From NCBI GenBank assembly GCA_963665765.1, contig OY762464.1:2294001-2358000 (forward strand): 64,000 nucleotides of DNA. The letters are read 5' to 3'. Below the pieces are notes generated by a model that worked only from the letters and a program-made list of their open reading frames with translations, had not been told where the DNA came from and searched no databases. The stretch comes from Bin76 sp963665765 (lineage in GTDB: Bacteria; Actinomycetota; Acidimicrobiia; Spongiisociales; ZC4RG35). Below, one piece after another: positions 43,701-52,507 of the stretch (positions are counted from its first letter, which is position 1; each line of letters starts with the position of its first letter). The position numbers and the translations under genes were made by a program.

Positions 43701-43942
43701 TGGCCGCGCATGGTCCAATATCTGGGGACGATGTCTTTGATCACTCCGGCCAATATGTGGCCGTAGTGGGGCCTCCCGGTGGTGAAGGGCGGTCCGTCAT
43801 AGAAGGTGTACTCGCGGTCCGCCGGACGGCGGCGGATCGACTCCGCGAAGGCATCGGTTTGTTTCCAGACCGAGGAGACTTCCGCGTCGAGTCGAGGAAA
43901 GTTCACTCGGGAGGGAATGCGGGCAAAATCAGATATCGGCAT
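40757..43942 (-). CDS. ileS: Isoleucyl-tRNA synthetase (eukaryote-like type)
   Basis: Class I synthetase of 1061 residues. 'FYDGPPFTTGRPHYGHILAG' near 47 holds the HIGH motif, 'GWDTHGLPVE' follows, the editing domain contains 'WTTTPWTLPGN', and 'DGRKMSKRLKN' near 605 is the KMSKS loop. The sequence is of the eukaryote-like subgroup, often less sensitive to mupirocin (family knowledge). The coding sequence includes a 13-bp perfect inverted repeat with AT-rich rare codons (43283-43319). It is divergent from yggU with a 47-nt gap. Confidence 0.95.
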   Translation of the reverse strand: MPISDFARIPSRVNFPRLDAEVSSVWKQTDAFAESIRRRPADREYTFYDGPPFTTGRPHYGHILAGVIKDIVPRYWTMRGHRIERRFGWDTHGLPVEMEVQAQLGISGPQEIAELGVDRFNEACRAMVERTTEEWEEVTERIGRWVDFRNDYKTMDPGFMESVWWVFKQLWDRGLVYRDFKVLPYSWACSTPLSNFEMNLGGYREVEDPSITVKLKVIEGRGPVRAGDHLLIWTTTPWTLPGNLAVAVAPDSEYVAIPHRDTRYWVGADLVSSVWDDHPAPVERAWGAEMVKSRYQPPFRHFADLASEGAFVVIPSEEVTSEEGTGLVHMAPAYGEADFNAFGANGLSLMVDPIDAEGRFTNRIPEVAGRNVKDADQTLVELLATAGKLVKRERIRHSYPFCYRTDTPLIYKAIPTWFVRVSDLRERLVEHNLRIHWVPRYVGERRFGNWLGDARDWAISRNRYWGSCIPVWECGTCGHQLCVGSLDELAQLSGERPEDLHKHVVDLITWTCSREECGGVMRRVPEVLDCWFESGSMPYGQQHYPFENRERFENNFPADFIAEGLDQTRGWFYTLHILAAALFDQPAFSNCVVNGMILAADGRKMSKRLKNYPEPLAVLDKFGADALRAYLINSPVLRAEPLRFSEDGVKEVVRTVLLPLWNTFSFFTTYAEADGIRLCDLADAPPPAQRPALDRWILSVLQSLITEVRHQMNGYYLYAVVPPTLGFIDHLTNWYVRRSRRRFWRSRGEDEADKLAAFATLYEVLVTFSEVLAPVLPFITEKLYQTLVASCDLEAAPSIHLRDFPEPRRELIDGALEEGMELARTVVRLTHGLRKQHSLRVRQPLGAVSVNLAGGRRTESLQALSDLVLDEVNVRSLQVVSGEKATMELSAKADFRRLGPRLGPRTPEAARAIQALDKPEIQRLLDGETLPLADTDITIEDVVVRRRAPEGSAIAVEDDLTVTLDINLTDELRTEGMAREIIARLQQLRRERKLQVTDRVRMTWDSSHPVVIAALAVHGEMIASEVLASAWERGVGDTNLQVGNHPLSITMIRAGQPATPD
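43283..43319. repeat. Perfect 13-bp inverted repeat inside ileS
   Basis: CCCTTCTATAACC (43283-43295) and GGTTATAGAAGGG (43307-43319) are separated by an AT-rich 11-nt spacer. The stretch is much AT-richer than the rest of ileS and uses ATA and TTA codons. It stays in frame, encoding 'PSITVKLKVIEG' in the editing-domain region. It may be a small palindromic insertion or an mRNA hairpin. Confidence 0.6.
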
Positions 43943-43989
43943 GATCTCTTGGGTCAGGGACTTGGAAAGTCGAATGGTACATTTGGCCG

Positions 43990-44280
43990 ATGTCCGGGCG
44001 GCGCACCTTTGTCGAATGTTGGTCCGAGGCGGTTAGCTCCCGCGAGGAGGGGTATCGCCTTTGGGTTAAGGTGTCGCCGGGTGCGTCGCAGAATCAGGTG
44101 GTGGGGATGCACGACCGGTATCTGAAGGTGCGGGTCACCGCCCCGCCCGAACGAGGAAAGGCCAACCGAATGGTGGAAAAGTTCCTGTCGGCGGAGGCGG
44201 GCATGACCGCCCGGGTGATATCGGGACACTCTTCCCGGCTTAAAAAGGTGAAACTTTCGCCTCGGCGCGATAATCTCTAA
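43990..44280 (+). CDS. DUF167 (YggU) family protein
   Basis: 96 residues matching DUF167: 'LWVKVSPGASQNQVVGM', 'LKVRVTAPPERGKANRMVEKFL' and 'VISGHSSRLKKVKL'. Small conserved protein of unknown role. ATG at 43990 gives about 20 more N-terminal residues than the shortest members. Confidence 0.87.
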   Translation: MSGRRTFVECWSEAVSSREEGYRLWVKVSPGASQNQVVGMHDRYLKVRVTAPPERGKANRMVEKFLSAEAGMTARVISGHSSRLKKVKLSPRRDNL

Positions 44281-44290
44281 TCCCGATTAG
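44277..44290. repeat. Short palindrome upstream of the DksA-like gene
   Basis: CTAATC-cc-GATTAG lies over the yggU stop and 20 nt before the dksA-like ATG. It could be an operator or chance. Confidence 0.3.
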
Positions 44291-44310
44291 TGGGTATGAG
44301 AGGAGTATCA

Positions 44311-44682
44311 ATGACCCGGGTGCTACATGAAAGAACCATTTCTCAACTGCGTGCCCGTCTGGAGTCGGAAAGGTTGCGGATCGAGGGGCTCATCGGAGGT
44401 TATAGCCAGGCCATGGAGGAGGCCCGAATGGCCGAGGGCGCCGGCGAGCGAAGTCCCGATCCCGCCAGTGCCGAGGCGGGGGCGGCCGCCACCGACTACG
44501 AGACGCAGATGTCGCTCGAGCGCAATGCCATCCTGCTGTTGGAAAAAGTTAACTATGCCCTAGCCAAAATAGGTCGTGGTGAATACGGCGATTGCGATCT
44601 GTGCGGTAAACCGATTCCGGTGGCTCGGCTCCGGTATCTTCCTTACGTGGATAGTTGTATAGAGTGCGCCGCCCGAAACTGA
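44311..44682 (+). CDS. DksA/TraR-type zinc-finger protein
   Basis: 123 residues: a helical N-terminal region and a C-terminal C4 zinc finger 'CDLCGKPI' ... 'CIEC'. Related proteins bind the RNA polymerase secondary channel and alter transcription, and the coiled-coil arm here is shorter than in DksA. The ATG at 44311 is selected over GTG 44290 and ATG 44296 because AGAGGAG lies 5 nt upstream. Overlaps lspA by about 19 nt. Confidence 0.85.
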   Translation: MTRVLHERTISQLRARLESERLRIEGLIGGYSQAMEEARMAEGAGERSPDPASAEAGAAATDYETQMSLERNAILLLEKVNYALAKIGRGEYGDCDLCGKPIPVARLRYLPYVDSCIECAARN

Positions 44683-45152
44683 TCACCACCCTGGGGTTGG
44701 CGGCCGGGGCCGTCGCCACGGTGGTGGCGTTCGACCAGGTCAGCAAACGTTGGGCGGAGGGCAGTTTTGACGCGGGACGCCTGGAAGTGGTACCCGATCT
44801 GCTGTGGTTCACCTATGTGGAGAACCCCGGCTCGGCCTTTTCGATGTTCCAGAACGCCGGAGTTTGGCTGGGGGTGGCGGCCGCGGGGGCGGTGGGAGTG
44901 ATCGGATGGTCGCTGCGAACCCCGCGCCCGGGAGTGGAAGTGGTGGGTCTCGGCCTGGTGATGGGCGGAGCGGTGGGCAATCTGGTGGATCGGGCCACCA
45001 GAGGAGAGGGTCTTTTGGACGGGAAAGTGGTGGATTGGATACAGGTCCCCAATTTTCCGGTGTTCAACCTGGCCGACACCGCCCTTACGGTCGGGGTGGG
45101 CTTGGTGCTCTGGTCTTCCCTTCGTCAAACCCTTGCCGCCTCTCGATCCTGA
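44664..45152 (+). CDS. lspA: Lipoprotein signal peptidase
   Basis: Membrane aspartyl protease that removes signal peptides from prolipoproteins. 162 residues, four membrane segments. 'FDQVSKRW' near 24, 'VENPGSAFSMF' near 53, 'GGAVGNLVDR' (catalytic Asp) and 'FNLADTALTVG' (second catalytic Asp) are all present. Start uncertain: GTG at 44664 or TTG at 44655, both inside the end of the DksA-like gene. Confidence 0.92.
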   Translation: MRRPKLITTLGLAAGAVATVVAFDQVSKRWAEGSFDAGRLEVVPDLLWFTYVENPGSAFSMFQNAGVWLGVAAAGAVGVIGWSLRTPRPGVEVVGLGLVMGGAVGNLVDRATRGEGLLDGKVVDWIQVPNFPVFNLADTALTVGVGLVLWSSLRQTLAASRS

Positions 45153-46116
45153 ATCCCGGGCGGCCCCGCCGAAGGGGGCGGAGGGACTCAGGGAGTGGAA
45201 GGTCCCCGACAGCCTGGGGGGAACGCGGGCGGATCGGGTGATCTCGGCCCTGCTGGGTGTGAGCCGTTCCAGCTCTCGACGTCTCATAGAAGCGGGATTG
45301 GCCCGGTCGGCGGTCGGGCGGTTGAAGCCTTCCGAACGGGTGGATGCGCGGGCATCACTATGGCTGGGGGACCCCCCCGACCGTAAGCTGCTCCCCGAGC
45401 CGGTGGATTTTGAGGTGGTCTATCAGGATGACCATTTGGCGGTGGTGGTCAAACCGGCGGGAGTCATCACTCATCCCGGCACGGTGGCGCCGACCCAAAG
45501 CGGCACTCTGGCGGCCGGGCTTCTCGATCGTTTTCCGTGGATCGAAGGGGTGGGGCAGCCGGCCAGATGGGGGATAGTTCATCGCCTCGACCGGGATACC
45601 TCCGGTCTGCTGGTCACCGCCCTCTCCCCGTTGGCCTACCGGAAGTTGGGAGCGGCTCTGCGCAGCCGCGAGGTCAAGCGCCGTTACCAAGCCATGGTTC
45701 ACGGGGTGATGCAGAACACCAGGGGGGCGATCGAGGCGCCGCTGGGACCCGATCCGCGTCGTCGGGGAAAGAGAGCGGTGGTGGTCGATGGCCGGTATGC
45801 CCTCACTCATTACCGGGTCGCCCGGCGTTTCGACCACCCGCCTCTGTCCCTGTTGGAAGTCGGGCTCCGGACGGGCCGCACTCATCAGATCAGGGTGCAT
45901 CTTTCCTCGATCGGTCACCCGGTGGTGGGGGACCGCCTCTACAGTGGCCGGCCCGATCCCTTGGCGGCCGGTCGTATGTGGCTGCATGCCTCCGAACTGA
46001 CTTTCGAGCATCCTGCCGATCCCGCCAAAAAGATGGAGTTTCGCTCTGCCCTTCCCGACGAGCTTCGTCGAGCTATGGAATACCGTTTGGGTGACGGAAA
46101 GTCCTACTCTGGGTGA
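45133..46116 (+). CDS. rluD: Pseudouridine synthase, RluA/RluD family
   Basis: Forms pseudouridine in 23S rRNA (RluD-like targets; substrate inferred). 327 residues: an N-terminal S4 RNA-binding domain ('RADRVISALLGVSRSSSRRLI'), the catalytic 'HRLDRDTSG' near 152, 'EVKRRYQAMVHG', 'LRTGRTHQIRVHLSSIGHPVVGD'. TTG start at 45133 overlaps lspA by 20 nt; the lspA-rluD order is common. Confidence 0.92.
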   Translation: MPPLDPESRAAPPKGAEGLREWKVPDSLGGTRADRVISALLGVSRSSSRRLIEAGLARSAVGRLKPSERVDARASLWLGDPPDRKLLPEPVDFEVVYQDDHLAVVVKPAGVITHPGTVAPTQSGTLAAGLLDRFPWIEGVGQPARWGIVHRLDRDTSGLLVTALSPLAYRKLGAALRSREVKRRYQAMVHGVMQNTRGAIEAPLGPDPRRRGKRAVVVDGRYALTHYRVARRFDHPPLSLLEVGLRTGRTHQIRVHLSSIGHPVVGDRLYSGRPDPLAAGRMWLHASELTFEHPADPAKKMEFRSALPDELRRAMEYRLGDGKSYSG

Positions 46117-46975
46117 TGCCTTGAACTCTGTCCCCTCGGTTTCTTCCTGCTACCGGCATCCCGATCGACCCACCCGGTTGGCGTGCAGCAGCTGTGCCCG
46201 CCCGATCTGCCCATCCTGCTCCCATGACGCGGCGGTGGGACAGAGATGCCCTGCCTGCCTGGGAGGCGCCCGGCGGAACATTCGCAGACCCAGGCGCGAA
46301 GCGGGGCTTCCTCCCGCAACTGTCGTTTTGCTGGTGATCACCTCGGCGGTGTACCTGCTCTCCTGGTTGTTCCCGGAACTTGAAAACCGCCTGGTGAGGG
46401 AGTGGGCGATGGTGGGGGGGCTCTCCGAACTGGGCATAGGAGTGGCCGCCGGGCAATGGTGGAGGATGATCACGGCTGTTCTGCTGCACGTATCGATGTT
46501 CCACATTCTGTTCAATATGTGGGCGCTATACGCCTTCGGTCCGCAGATCGAGAAGGAGTCGGGATCGCTTCCGTTCCTGGCCGTCTACTTGTCCGGGGCC
46601 GCGGGCGGAAGCCTGTTCATCTACTGGTTCTCCGATCCGTTCACACTGGCCGTCGGGGCTTCGGGCTCCATCTTCGGATTGTTTGGCGTCTGGGTGGCGG
46701 GCGCCTACCGGCTGCGGCACACCCGGTTCGGCCGACGGGTGCTTGCGCAGTTGGGGATTCTGTTGGGCATAAACATCGTGCTGCCTCTGTTCATCCCCAA
46801 CATCGCCTGGCAGGCTCACCTGGGAGGGTTAGCCACCGGGATGGTGATCGGTTTCTTGTGGTCGGTCCAGCGCCGAGGCGGCCGTCGGGGCTGGTGGTTG
46901 ACTGCTTCGGCTCTTACGGTTGGGGTGATGGCGGTGGTCGCCGCGCTGGTGATGGACGGGGGTCTGCCGGGCTGA
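46091..46975 (+). CDS. Rhomboid family intramembrane serine protease with N-terminal zinc finger
   Basis: 294 residues. The N-terminal B-box-like finger is 'CYRHPDRPTRLACSSCARPICPSCSHDAAVGQRCPAC' in outline (Cys/His spaced in pairs, residues about 20-56). Six or more membrane segments follow, with 'FNMWALYAFG', the catalytic serine in 'GASGSIFGLFG' near 191 and the histidine in 'AHLGGLATG' near 243. Substrate unknown. The GTG at 46091 overlaps rluD by 26 nt; dnaE starts on the stop. Confidence 0.88.
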   Translation: MTESPTLGDALNSVPSVSSCYRHPDRPTRLACSSCARPICPSCSHDAAVGQRCPACLGGARRNIRRPRREAGLPPATVVLLVITSAVYLLSWLFPELENRLVREWAMVGGLSELGIGVAAGQWWRMITAVLLHVSMFHILFNMWALYAFGPQIEKESGSLPFLAVYLSGAAGGSLFIYWFSDPFTLAVGASGSIFGLFGVWVAGAYRLRHTRFGRRVLAQLGILLGINIVLPLFIPNIAWQAHLGGLATGMVIGFLWSVQRRGGRRGWWLTASALTVGVMAVVAALVMDGGLPG

Positions 46976-49900
46976 TGAGCAATTCCGACGGTTTTGTCCA
47001 TCTGCATCTGCACACCGAGTATTCCATGCTGGACGGCGCCTCCCGGGTGGGGGAGATCATGGCGGCGGTGGCTGCGGACCGCCAACCGGCGGTGGCGATG
47101 ACCGACCACGGAGTGCTTTACGGAGCGGTCGATTTCTATCAGGCGGCGCAGCAGGCGGGGATCAAACCCATCCTGGGGATGGAGGCATATCTGACTCCCG
47201 GCTCCCGGTTCGACCGTCCCACCGGTGAGCGCAACATTCGCCACCACATCACGCTCCTGGCTTACAACGACGCGGGCTACCGGAACCTGATCAAGATCAG
47301 CAGCAAAGCCTATCTGGACGGCTACTGGTACAAACCTCGCACCGATCGGGAGTTGTTGGCGGACCACGCCGAGGGGATCATCGCCACCTCGGGATGTATG
47401 AGCGGAGAGATCGCCTCTCATCTGGTTTCGGGTTTGGTGACCGAAGAGGGTGAGGGCCGGGGAGTGTTCGATCCCGAGGCGGCCGCGCGGGCCGCCGGTG
47501 AGTATCAGGACATCTTCGGGCCGGAGAACTTCTTTATCGAGATCATGGATCACGGCCTGCCCCAGCAACGTCAACTGCTGCCCGAGCTGGTGAAGGTGGC
47601 CCAACGGGTGGGAGCGCCGTTGTTGGCCACCAACGACTCCCATTACACCAGGCCCGAGGAGTCGGAGACCCACGACGTGTTGCTGTGCATCAACACCGGG
47701 TCCAATGTGTCCGACGAAGACCGGTTGCGCTTCGACTCCCAGGAGTTTTACATCAAGTCGGCCCGCAGCATGCGACGGCTCTTCGGGGACGACCGGTATC
47801 CGGGCGCCTGTGATAACACCCTGCTGGTGGCGGAGCGGGTTGATGTGCGGATGGAGATGGGCAAGACGCTCCTGCCCGATTTTCCGACTCCCCCCGGCCA
47901 CACTCACAGTTCCTATCTGGAGCAACTGGTGTTCGACGGCGCCCGCCAACGCTATGGCGGACAGGTCCCCGGTCCGGTCTCCGACCGGATCCGTTACGAA
48001 CTGGGCGTCATCGGCGACATGGGCTTTCAGACCTACTTTCTCATTTTTTGGGATCTGATTCGCGAAGCCCGGGAGCGGGGCATCCGCACCGGGCCGGGCC
48101 GAGGTTCCGCGGCCGGTTCCATGGTCTCCTACTGCCTGAAGATCACCCACATCGATCCGCTCGAGTATGGGTTGATCTTTGAACGGTTTCTCAATCCGGG
48201 GCGGGCGGCCATGCCCGATATCGACATCGACTTTGACGAGCGTTACCGGTCGGAGATCATCGACTACGTGCGGGAGAGGTACGGATCCGACCACGTGGCC
48301 CAGATCGTCACTTTTGCCACCATCAAGGGCAAGCAGGCTATCCGCGACGCCGCTCGGGTCTATGGATACGAATATCGGGTGGGCGACCAGTTGGCCAAGC
48401 TGATGCCCCCCGCCATCTTGGGCAAGGAGGCCTCGCTCAACCAGTGTCTCAATTCCCCCTCTTCCGACAGCGATGGCATCGCCAAGGACTGGTACGCCAA
48501 CGCGGCCGGACTGCGTGAGTCGTACCGCACCGACGCCGACTCCCGCAAGGTGATCGACGCCGCCCGGGGTTTGGAGGGTCTGCGGCGCCAGGATTCCATC
48601 CACGCGGCGGGGGTGGTGATCTCCCCGGCGCCGATGACCGAACTGGTCCCGGTTCAGCAGAAGGGGCGGGATGCCGAAGTGGTCACCCAGTACGAGATGG
48701 GGGCGGTTGAGAGCCTGGGACTTCTGAAAATGGACTTTTTGGGGTTGAGAAATCTCTCCACCATCGAGAGGACCCTCGACTTGGTGGAGGAGTCCACCGG
48801 GCGTCGGCCCGACATCGACCGAGTGCCTCTCGATGACGCCCTGACCTTCGCCCTTTTGCAACGCGCCGACACCATTGGAGTGTTCCAGCTGGAGAGCGAG
48901 CCGATGCGGGTGCTGATCGGGCGGCTCCGTCCCGACCGGTTCGATGACTTGGTGGCTCTGGTGGCGCTCTACCGTCCGGGTCCGATGGGCGCCAACATGC
49001 ATACCCTTTACGCCGACCGGAAGACCGGGCGCGCCCCGACCGAACCCCTCCATCCCCTTCTTGCCGAGTTGCTTGATCCCACCTACCAGATCCTGGTCTA
49101 TCAGGAGCAGGTGATGGAAGTCTCCCGCACCATGGCCGGCTACACCATGGAGGAGGCCGACAATCTCCGCAAGGCGATGGGCAAGAAGATCAAGGCGGTG
49201 ATGGACGCCGAGGAAGAAAAGTTCATGGAGGGATGCGCCGCTCAAGGGCACAGCCGGGCCACCGGCCGCGAACTGTTCGACCTGATCTCCCACTTCGCCG
49301 GGTACGGTTTCAACAAGTCGCATTCGGCCTGCTACGGCATGATCGCCTATCAGACCGCCTACCTGAAGGCCAACTTTCCGTCCGAGTACATGGCGGCCCT
49401 GCTCACCTCCTCCAAGGCCAACCGGGACCGCACCGCCCTGTATTTGAAGGAATGCCGTCACATGGGAGTGCCGGTCAAAGTGCCGGATGTGAACGAATCC
49501 GGGTTGGACTATCAGGTCCATGCCGGGAGCATTCGGGTGGGATTGTCGGCGATCCGCAACCTGGGGGAGTCGGTGGCCGAAAAGATCATCGAGGCTCGCC
49601 GGGAAAAGGGGCTGTTTCAGAGTTTTGTGGATTTCTGCGAGAAGGTGGCCGTGGACGCTCTGCGACGCAACACCCTGGAGTCGCTGGTGAAGGCGGGTGG
49701 ATTTGACAGCCTGGGCCATACCCGCCGAGGTTTGACCGAGGTGCTTCCCTTGGTGGTGGATTCAGTGGTGGACCGCCGTCGTCGGGAGCAGGCCGGCCAG
49801 TTTTCGCTCTTCGGCGGTGGAGGGTCGCCCGACCTCACCCTTCCCGAAATTCCCGACCGTCGGTGGGAGAAGCAGGTGCGCCTGGGATTTGAGAAAGAGA

Positions 49901-50484
49901 TGCTGGGGTTGTACGTCTCTGATCATCCGCTGGCCGAAAAGGCCCGTGATCTGGTTGCGTCGGCGGCCATCTCCACCTCCCAACTGGACAAACATCCCGA
50001 TCGGGCCAAGGTGAAATTAGCCGGACTGATCGTGGATTTGGTTCCCAAGTGGACTCGCAAGGGCGACCGGATGATGGTGCTGACCGTGGAGGATCTGGAT
50101 GGGGAAGCGGAGGTGGTGGTGTTCCCGCAGGTGGTCAAGCGCCACGAGGACAAACTGGCCTTGGATCGGATGGTGGTGATATCGGGCAGAGTGGACCGGC
50201 GGGAGGACGGCGTGCAGTTGATCGCCACCAGCATCGAGCCGCTGAAGCCCGCTCCACCCTCTTTGGAGATCAACCTGAGTCAGAGTTTTGTGAACGAGCG
50301 CCGCAACGCGGTGAAACTCGGTGAGGTGCTCCGTCGCCATCCGGGCCGAAAACGGGTGATCTTCCATGTGCGGGACAATGGCGTCCATCGAAGATTCCAC
50401 ACCTCCGCCCCGACCGTGAACGGAAACCCGAAAATGATCGCAGAACTGGAGGAGTTGCTGGGCGCCGACGCGGTGGCGGGGTGA
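46975..50484 (+). CDS. dnaE: DNA polymerase III alpha subunit
   Basis: Replicative polymerase of 1169 residues. PHP domain at the N-terminus ('HLHLHTEYSMLDGA', 'AMTDHGVLYGAV'), palm catalytic aspartates in 'PDIDIDFDERYRSEIIDYV' near 415, 'GPGRGSAAGS', 'DFLGLRNLSTIERT', HhH, beta-clamp-like 'QFSLFGG' near 942, and a C-terminal OB-fold ('LTVEDLDGEAEVVVFPQVV'). The ATG at 46975 overlaps the rhomboid stop. The long open frame upstream is shadow of the rhomboid gene. It is the last core gene before the accessory region. Confidence 0.95.
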   Translation: MSNSDGFVHLHLHTEYSMLDGASRVGEIMAAVAADRQPAVAMTDHGVLYGAVDFYQAAQQAGIKPILGMEAYLTPGSRFDRPTGERNIRHHITLLAYNDAGYRNLIKISSKAYLDGYWYKPRTDRELLADHAEGIIATSGCMSGEIASHLVSGLVTEEGEGRGVFDPEAAARAAGEYQDIFGPENFFIEIMDHGLPQQRQLLPELVKVAQRVGAPLLATNDSHYTRPEESETHDVLLCINTGSNVSDEDRLRFDSQEFYIKSARSMRRLFGDDRYPGACDNTLLVAERVDVRMEMGKTLLPDFPTPPGHTHSSYLEQLVFDGARQRYGGQVPGPVSDRIRYELGVIGDMGFQTYFLIFWDLIREARERGIRTGPGRGSAAGSMVSYCLKITHIDPLEYGLIFERFLNPGRAAMPDIDIDFDERYRSEIIDYVRERYGSDHVAQIVTFATIKGKQAIRDAARVYGYEYRVGDQLAKLMPPAILGKEASLNQCLNSPSSDSDGIAKDWYANAAGLRESYRTDADSRKVIDAARGLEGLRRQDSIHAAGVVISPAPMTELVPVQQKGRDAEVVTQYEMGAVESLGLLKMDFLGLRNLSTIERTLDLVEESTGRRPDIDRVPLDDALTFALLQRADTIGVFQLESEPMRVLIGRLRPDRFDDLVALVALYRPGPMGANMHTLYADRKTGRAPTEPLHPLLAELLDPTYQILVYQEQVMEVSRTMAGYTMEEADNLRKAMGKKIKAVMDAEEEKFMEGCAAQGHSRATGRELFDLISHFAGYGFNKSHSACYGMIAYQTAYLKANFPSEYMAALLTSSKANRDRTALYLKECRHMGVPVKVPDVNESGLDYQVHAGSIRVGLSAIRNLGESVAEKIIEARREKGLFQSFVDFCEKVAVDALRRNTLESLVKAGGFDSLGHTRRGLTEVLPLVVDSVVDRRRREQAGQFSLFGGGGSPDLTLPEIPDRRWEKQVRLGFEKEMLGLYVSDHPLAEKARDLVASAAISTSQLDKHPDRAKVKLAGLIVDLVPKWTRKGDRMMVLTVEDLDGEAEVVVFPQVVKRHEDKLALDRMVVISGRVDRREDGVQLIATSIEPLKPAPPSLEINLSQSFVNERRNAVKLGEVLRRHPGRKRVIFHVRDNGVHRRFHTSAPTVNGNPKMIAELEELLGADAVAG

Positions 50485-50663
50485 GAGCCTGAGTCCACCG
50501 GTGGGCGGATCCCTTAGTAGGAAGAAGGGGATAGGGGGCCGATAGGAGGAGGCTTCCTTTGGGGTCAAATCATTGGGTTATCGGAGGCAGACGCCTGTGT
50601 GGCTGATTCTTCCTTTTCCGCTCTCCCAAGGAGAACGGTCTATTCCGGACGACCCGCAGAGGA

Positions 50664-52286
50664 TTATCCACCCCCATTCAGCCACTTGTCCCAGAAAAGG
50701 TAGGTGAACACCCCGAAAACTCCCAGGGCTACCAGGGTCGACACCCAGCGTTCGATTCGCAGATGCTTGGCGAATACTCGCCCACCCTGACGGAGCGCCG
50801 GAATACCGGCAACCGTGTCAGTTCTGAACGGAATGGTCCGGACGCCGGGTTGGAGCTTGGGCCAACTGAACATTGCGAACGCGATCAGTCCGCAATAGAG
50901 GATTGCCAGAGTGTCGACCAGCCATCCGGCCTGCCCCGTCAGGAGGGGGCGGGTAAATACCGCGAAGAAAACGGCCACACCTGCGAAGGTTCCCAAGACA
51001 AACATGTTCAAGAGGTGGTGGCCCCTCCGAGCAAAGGGCCGGGTGAGGTTTCCGGGATCGGCCCCGCCGAGAAGGGATGGGTGTTGGATGTGTCTTCCGG
51101 CGACTGCCCAAGAGTTCCGGCCGACACGAATGCTCAGCAGCACGGCAAAAAGAGCAGCAAATAGAACCAGGGCGACCAGATACTCCCCGCTTCCCCAATA
51201 AAGCCCTTGATCCCGCAAATATACGACGGCGCCGGTCGTCCAAAGCGCGGGCACGGCCGACCTCAACCCTGGCCCGATATCGGACTCCGAATTGATAAGG
51301 ATGTTGGAGGCCACAATGGCGCAGGTTCCGATGATCAGATAGTCGATCCGCGCCACATGAACCTCCCAGAAGAGAAATAGCCACAGCACGGCAAAGACCG
51401 GTTCAGCATATCCCAGCGCATTGATTCCCAGGGCGTGGGTCATCAGGTTGGCCTTGCGCCAAAGAATCGAACTGCCGGCCCTAATGATCGATCCGACTAT
51501 CAACCCGGCCATGATTACGTCGAGTTGAAACTCCTCGGAAGAGGCCAGGCTGATACCCATTTTGATCGGAACGGTGAATAGATTGCTGATGAAGATCACC
51601 ACGGTGATGAAGAACAACTCCATGCCGTGGGCTCTCTTGGAACCGGGCAGGGCATCTGTTTTGACGGTCATATCCGCCGCCCAGGAAAACCCGAATATGT
51701 TCAGACTGATCAGGACTCCACTGATCAGAGCCAACAGGAGTCCCAGGTAGGATAGGTCCGCTGTCCAATTGAAACCGGTTTGATCGGTTGACTCGGCCAA
51801 CACCACAAAGCCCAAACCGGCCAGGCTCATAATCATCAGAACCACCAGTGAGAGAGTTATTCGGCCATATCGCTTGGGTCCCCGCTTGCCGCTGCCGAAG
51901 ATCCGCCGAAGCAAAAATACGAAAATGATCGGCCAGCTTCCCCACAAGATGGTGGCCACGGCGGCATCCAGAAACCGGGTGGACCAGGCGAAAAAGGTGA
52001 AATCGAAGGTGCCCACCAGGATGAAGAAGATCGGCAGGCTGACCAGGTTTTTGCGAAGCAGATCCAAAATGGCCGGGTCGCGCATTTGGAGGCGGTATCT
52101 GACATGGAGAAAGGCCAAGGCGCCCACCGACGTGCCAACCGACAGCGCGGCTCCGAACAGAAAGGGGCTGTCCGCGGCTCCCACCATCACCATCGACAGG
52201 GGCAGCACCGAAATGACCACCACCGCTGACAGCAGGTAGATGGCCGCTTTTCGGCTACGCGCCGCCTCAGAAGAGGCCCACGACAT
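50664..52286 (-). CDS. EamA/DMT-like multi-pass membrane transporter
   Basis: 540 residues with about 12 or more hydrophobic segments. The first half has the DMT pattern, e.g. 'DAAVATILWGSWPIIFVFLLRRIFG' and the later 'GINALGYAEPVFAVLWLFLF', both resembling the EamA 'P.......' helix repeats. The C-terminal 200 residues add further helices unlike simple EamA proteins, so it may be a fused or enlarged exporter. Substrate unknown. ATG at 52286 is favoured over the TTG at 52289. A TAATCT box lies 7 nt upstream of the start on its strand. Confidence 0.65.
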   Translation of the reverse strand: MSWASSEAARSRKAAIYLLSAVVVISVLPLSMVMVGAADSPFLFGAALSVGTSVGALAFLHVRYRLQMRDPAILDLLRKNLVSLPIFFILVGTFDFTFFAWSTRFLDAAVATILWGSWPIIFVFLLRRIFGSGKRGPKRYGRITLSLVVLMIMSLAGLGFVVLAESTDQTGFNWTADLSYLGLLLALISGVLISLNIFGFSWAADMTVKTDALPGSKRAHGMELFFITVVIFISNLFTVPIKMGISLASSEEFQLDVIMAGLIVGSIIRAGSSILWRKANLMTHALGINALGYAEPVFAVLWLFLFWEVHVARIDYLIIGTCAIVASNILINSESDIGPGLRSAVPALWTTGAVVYLRDQGLYWGSGEYLVALVLFAALFAVLLSIRVGRNSWAVAGRHIQHPSLLGGADPGNLTRPFARRGHHLLNMFVLGTFAGVAVFFAVFTRPLLTGQAGWLVDTLAILYCGLIAFAMFSWPKLQPGVRTIPFRTDTVAGIPALRQGGRVFAKHLRIERWVSTLVALGVFGVFTYLFWDKWLNGGG

Positions 52287-52386
52287 CAAAGTCAGATTAG
52301 TGGTTTTTGGTGGATTTCAGGCTGGCAGGGGTTGACTTTCTTACGAAAGGCCAATAGGGATATGTCCGACCGCGAGGTCCAGTGGA

Positions 52387-52443
52387 CTACAGCACACAGA
52401 ATTCGTTTCCTTCCGGGTCGGTCATCACCACCAGGACGTGCGG
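52387..52443 (-). pseudogene. C-terminal scrap of a glyoxalase/VOC-family gene
   Basis: The minus strand reads 'PHVLVVMTDPEGNEFCVL' and then a stop, which is the very characteristic ending of actinobacterial glyoxalase-like (VOC) proteins. A stop codon lies directly upstream (52444-52446) and nothing else of the domain is recognisable, so it is the remnant of a deleted gene. Confidence 0.6.
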
Positions 52444-52507
52444 TCAGTAAGGGTTTCTATCCTCTAAACAAGAAGCTGGAATCTCAGCAGGGTTACGATG
52501 CCTTGGC

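Noticed and set aside
46402..46974. N-terminal extension of dnaE through the rhomboid gene
   Set aside because: The extension is a frame shadow; the family start is at 46975 and fits the stop-start overlap.
46816..49719. 967-codon minus-strand open frame opposite dnaE
   Set aside because: Antisense shadow of a GC-rich gene, rich in His, Gly and Pro with no domain.
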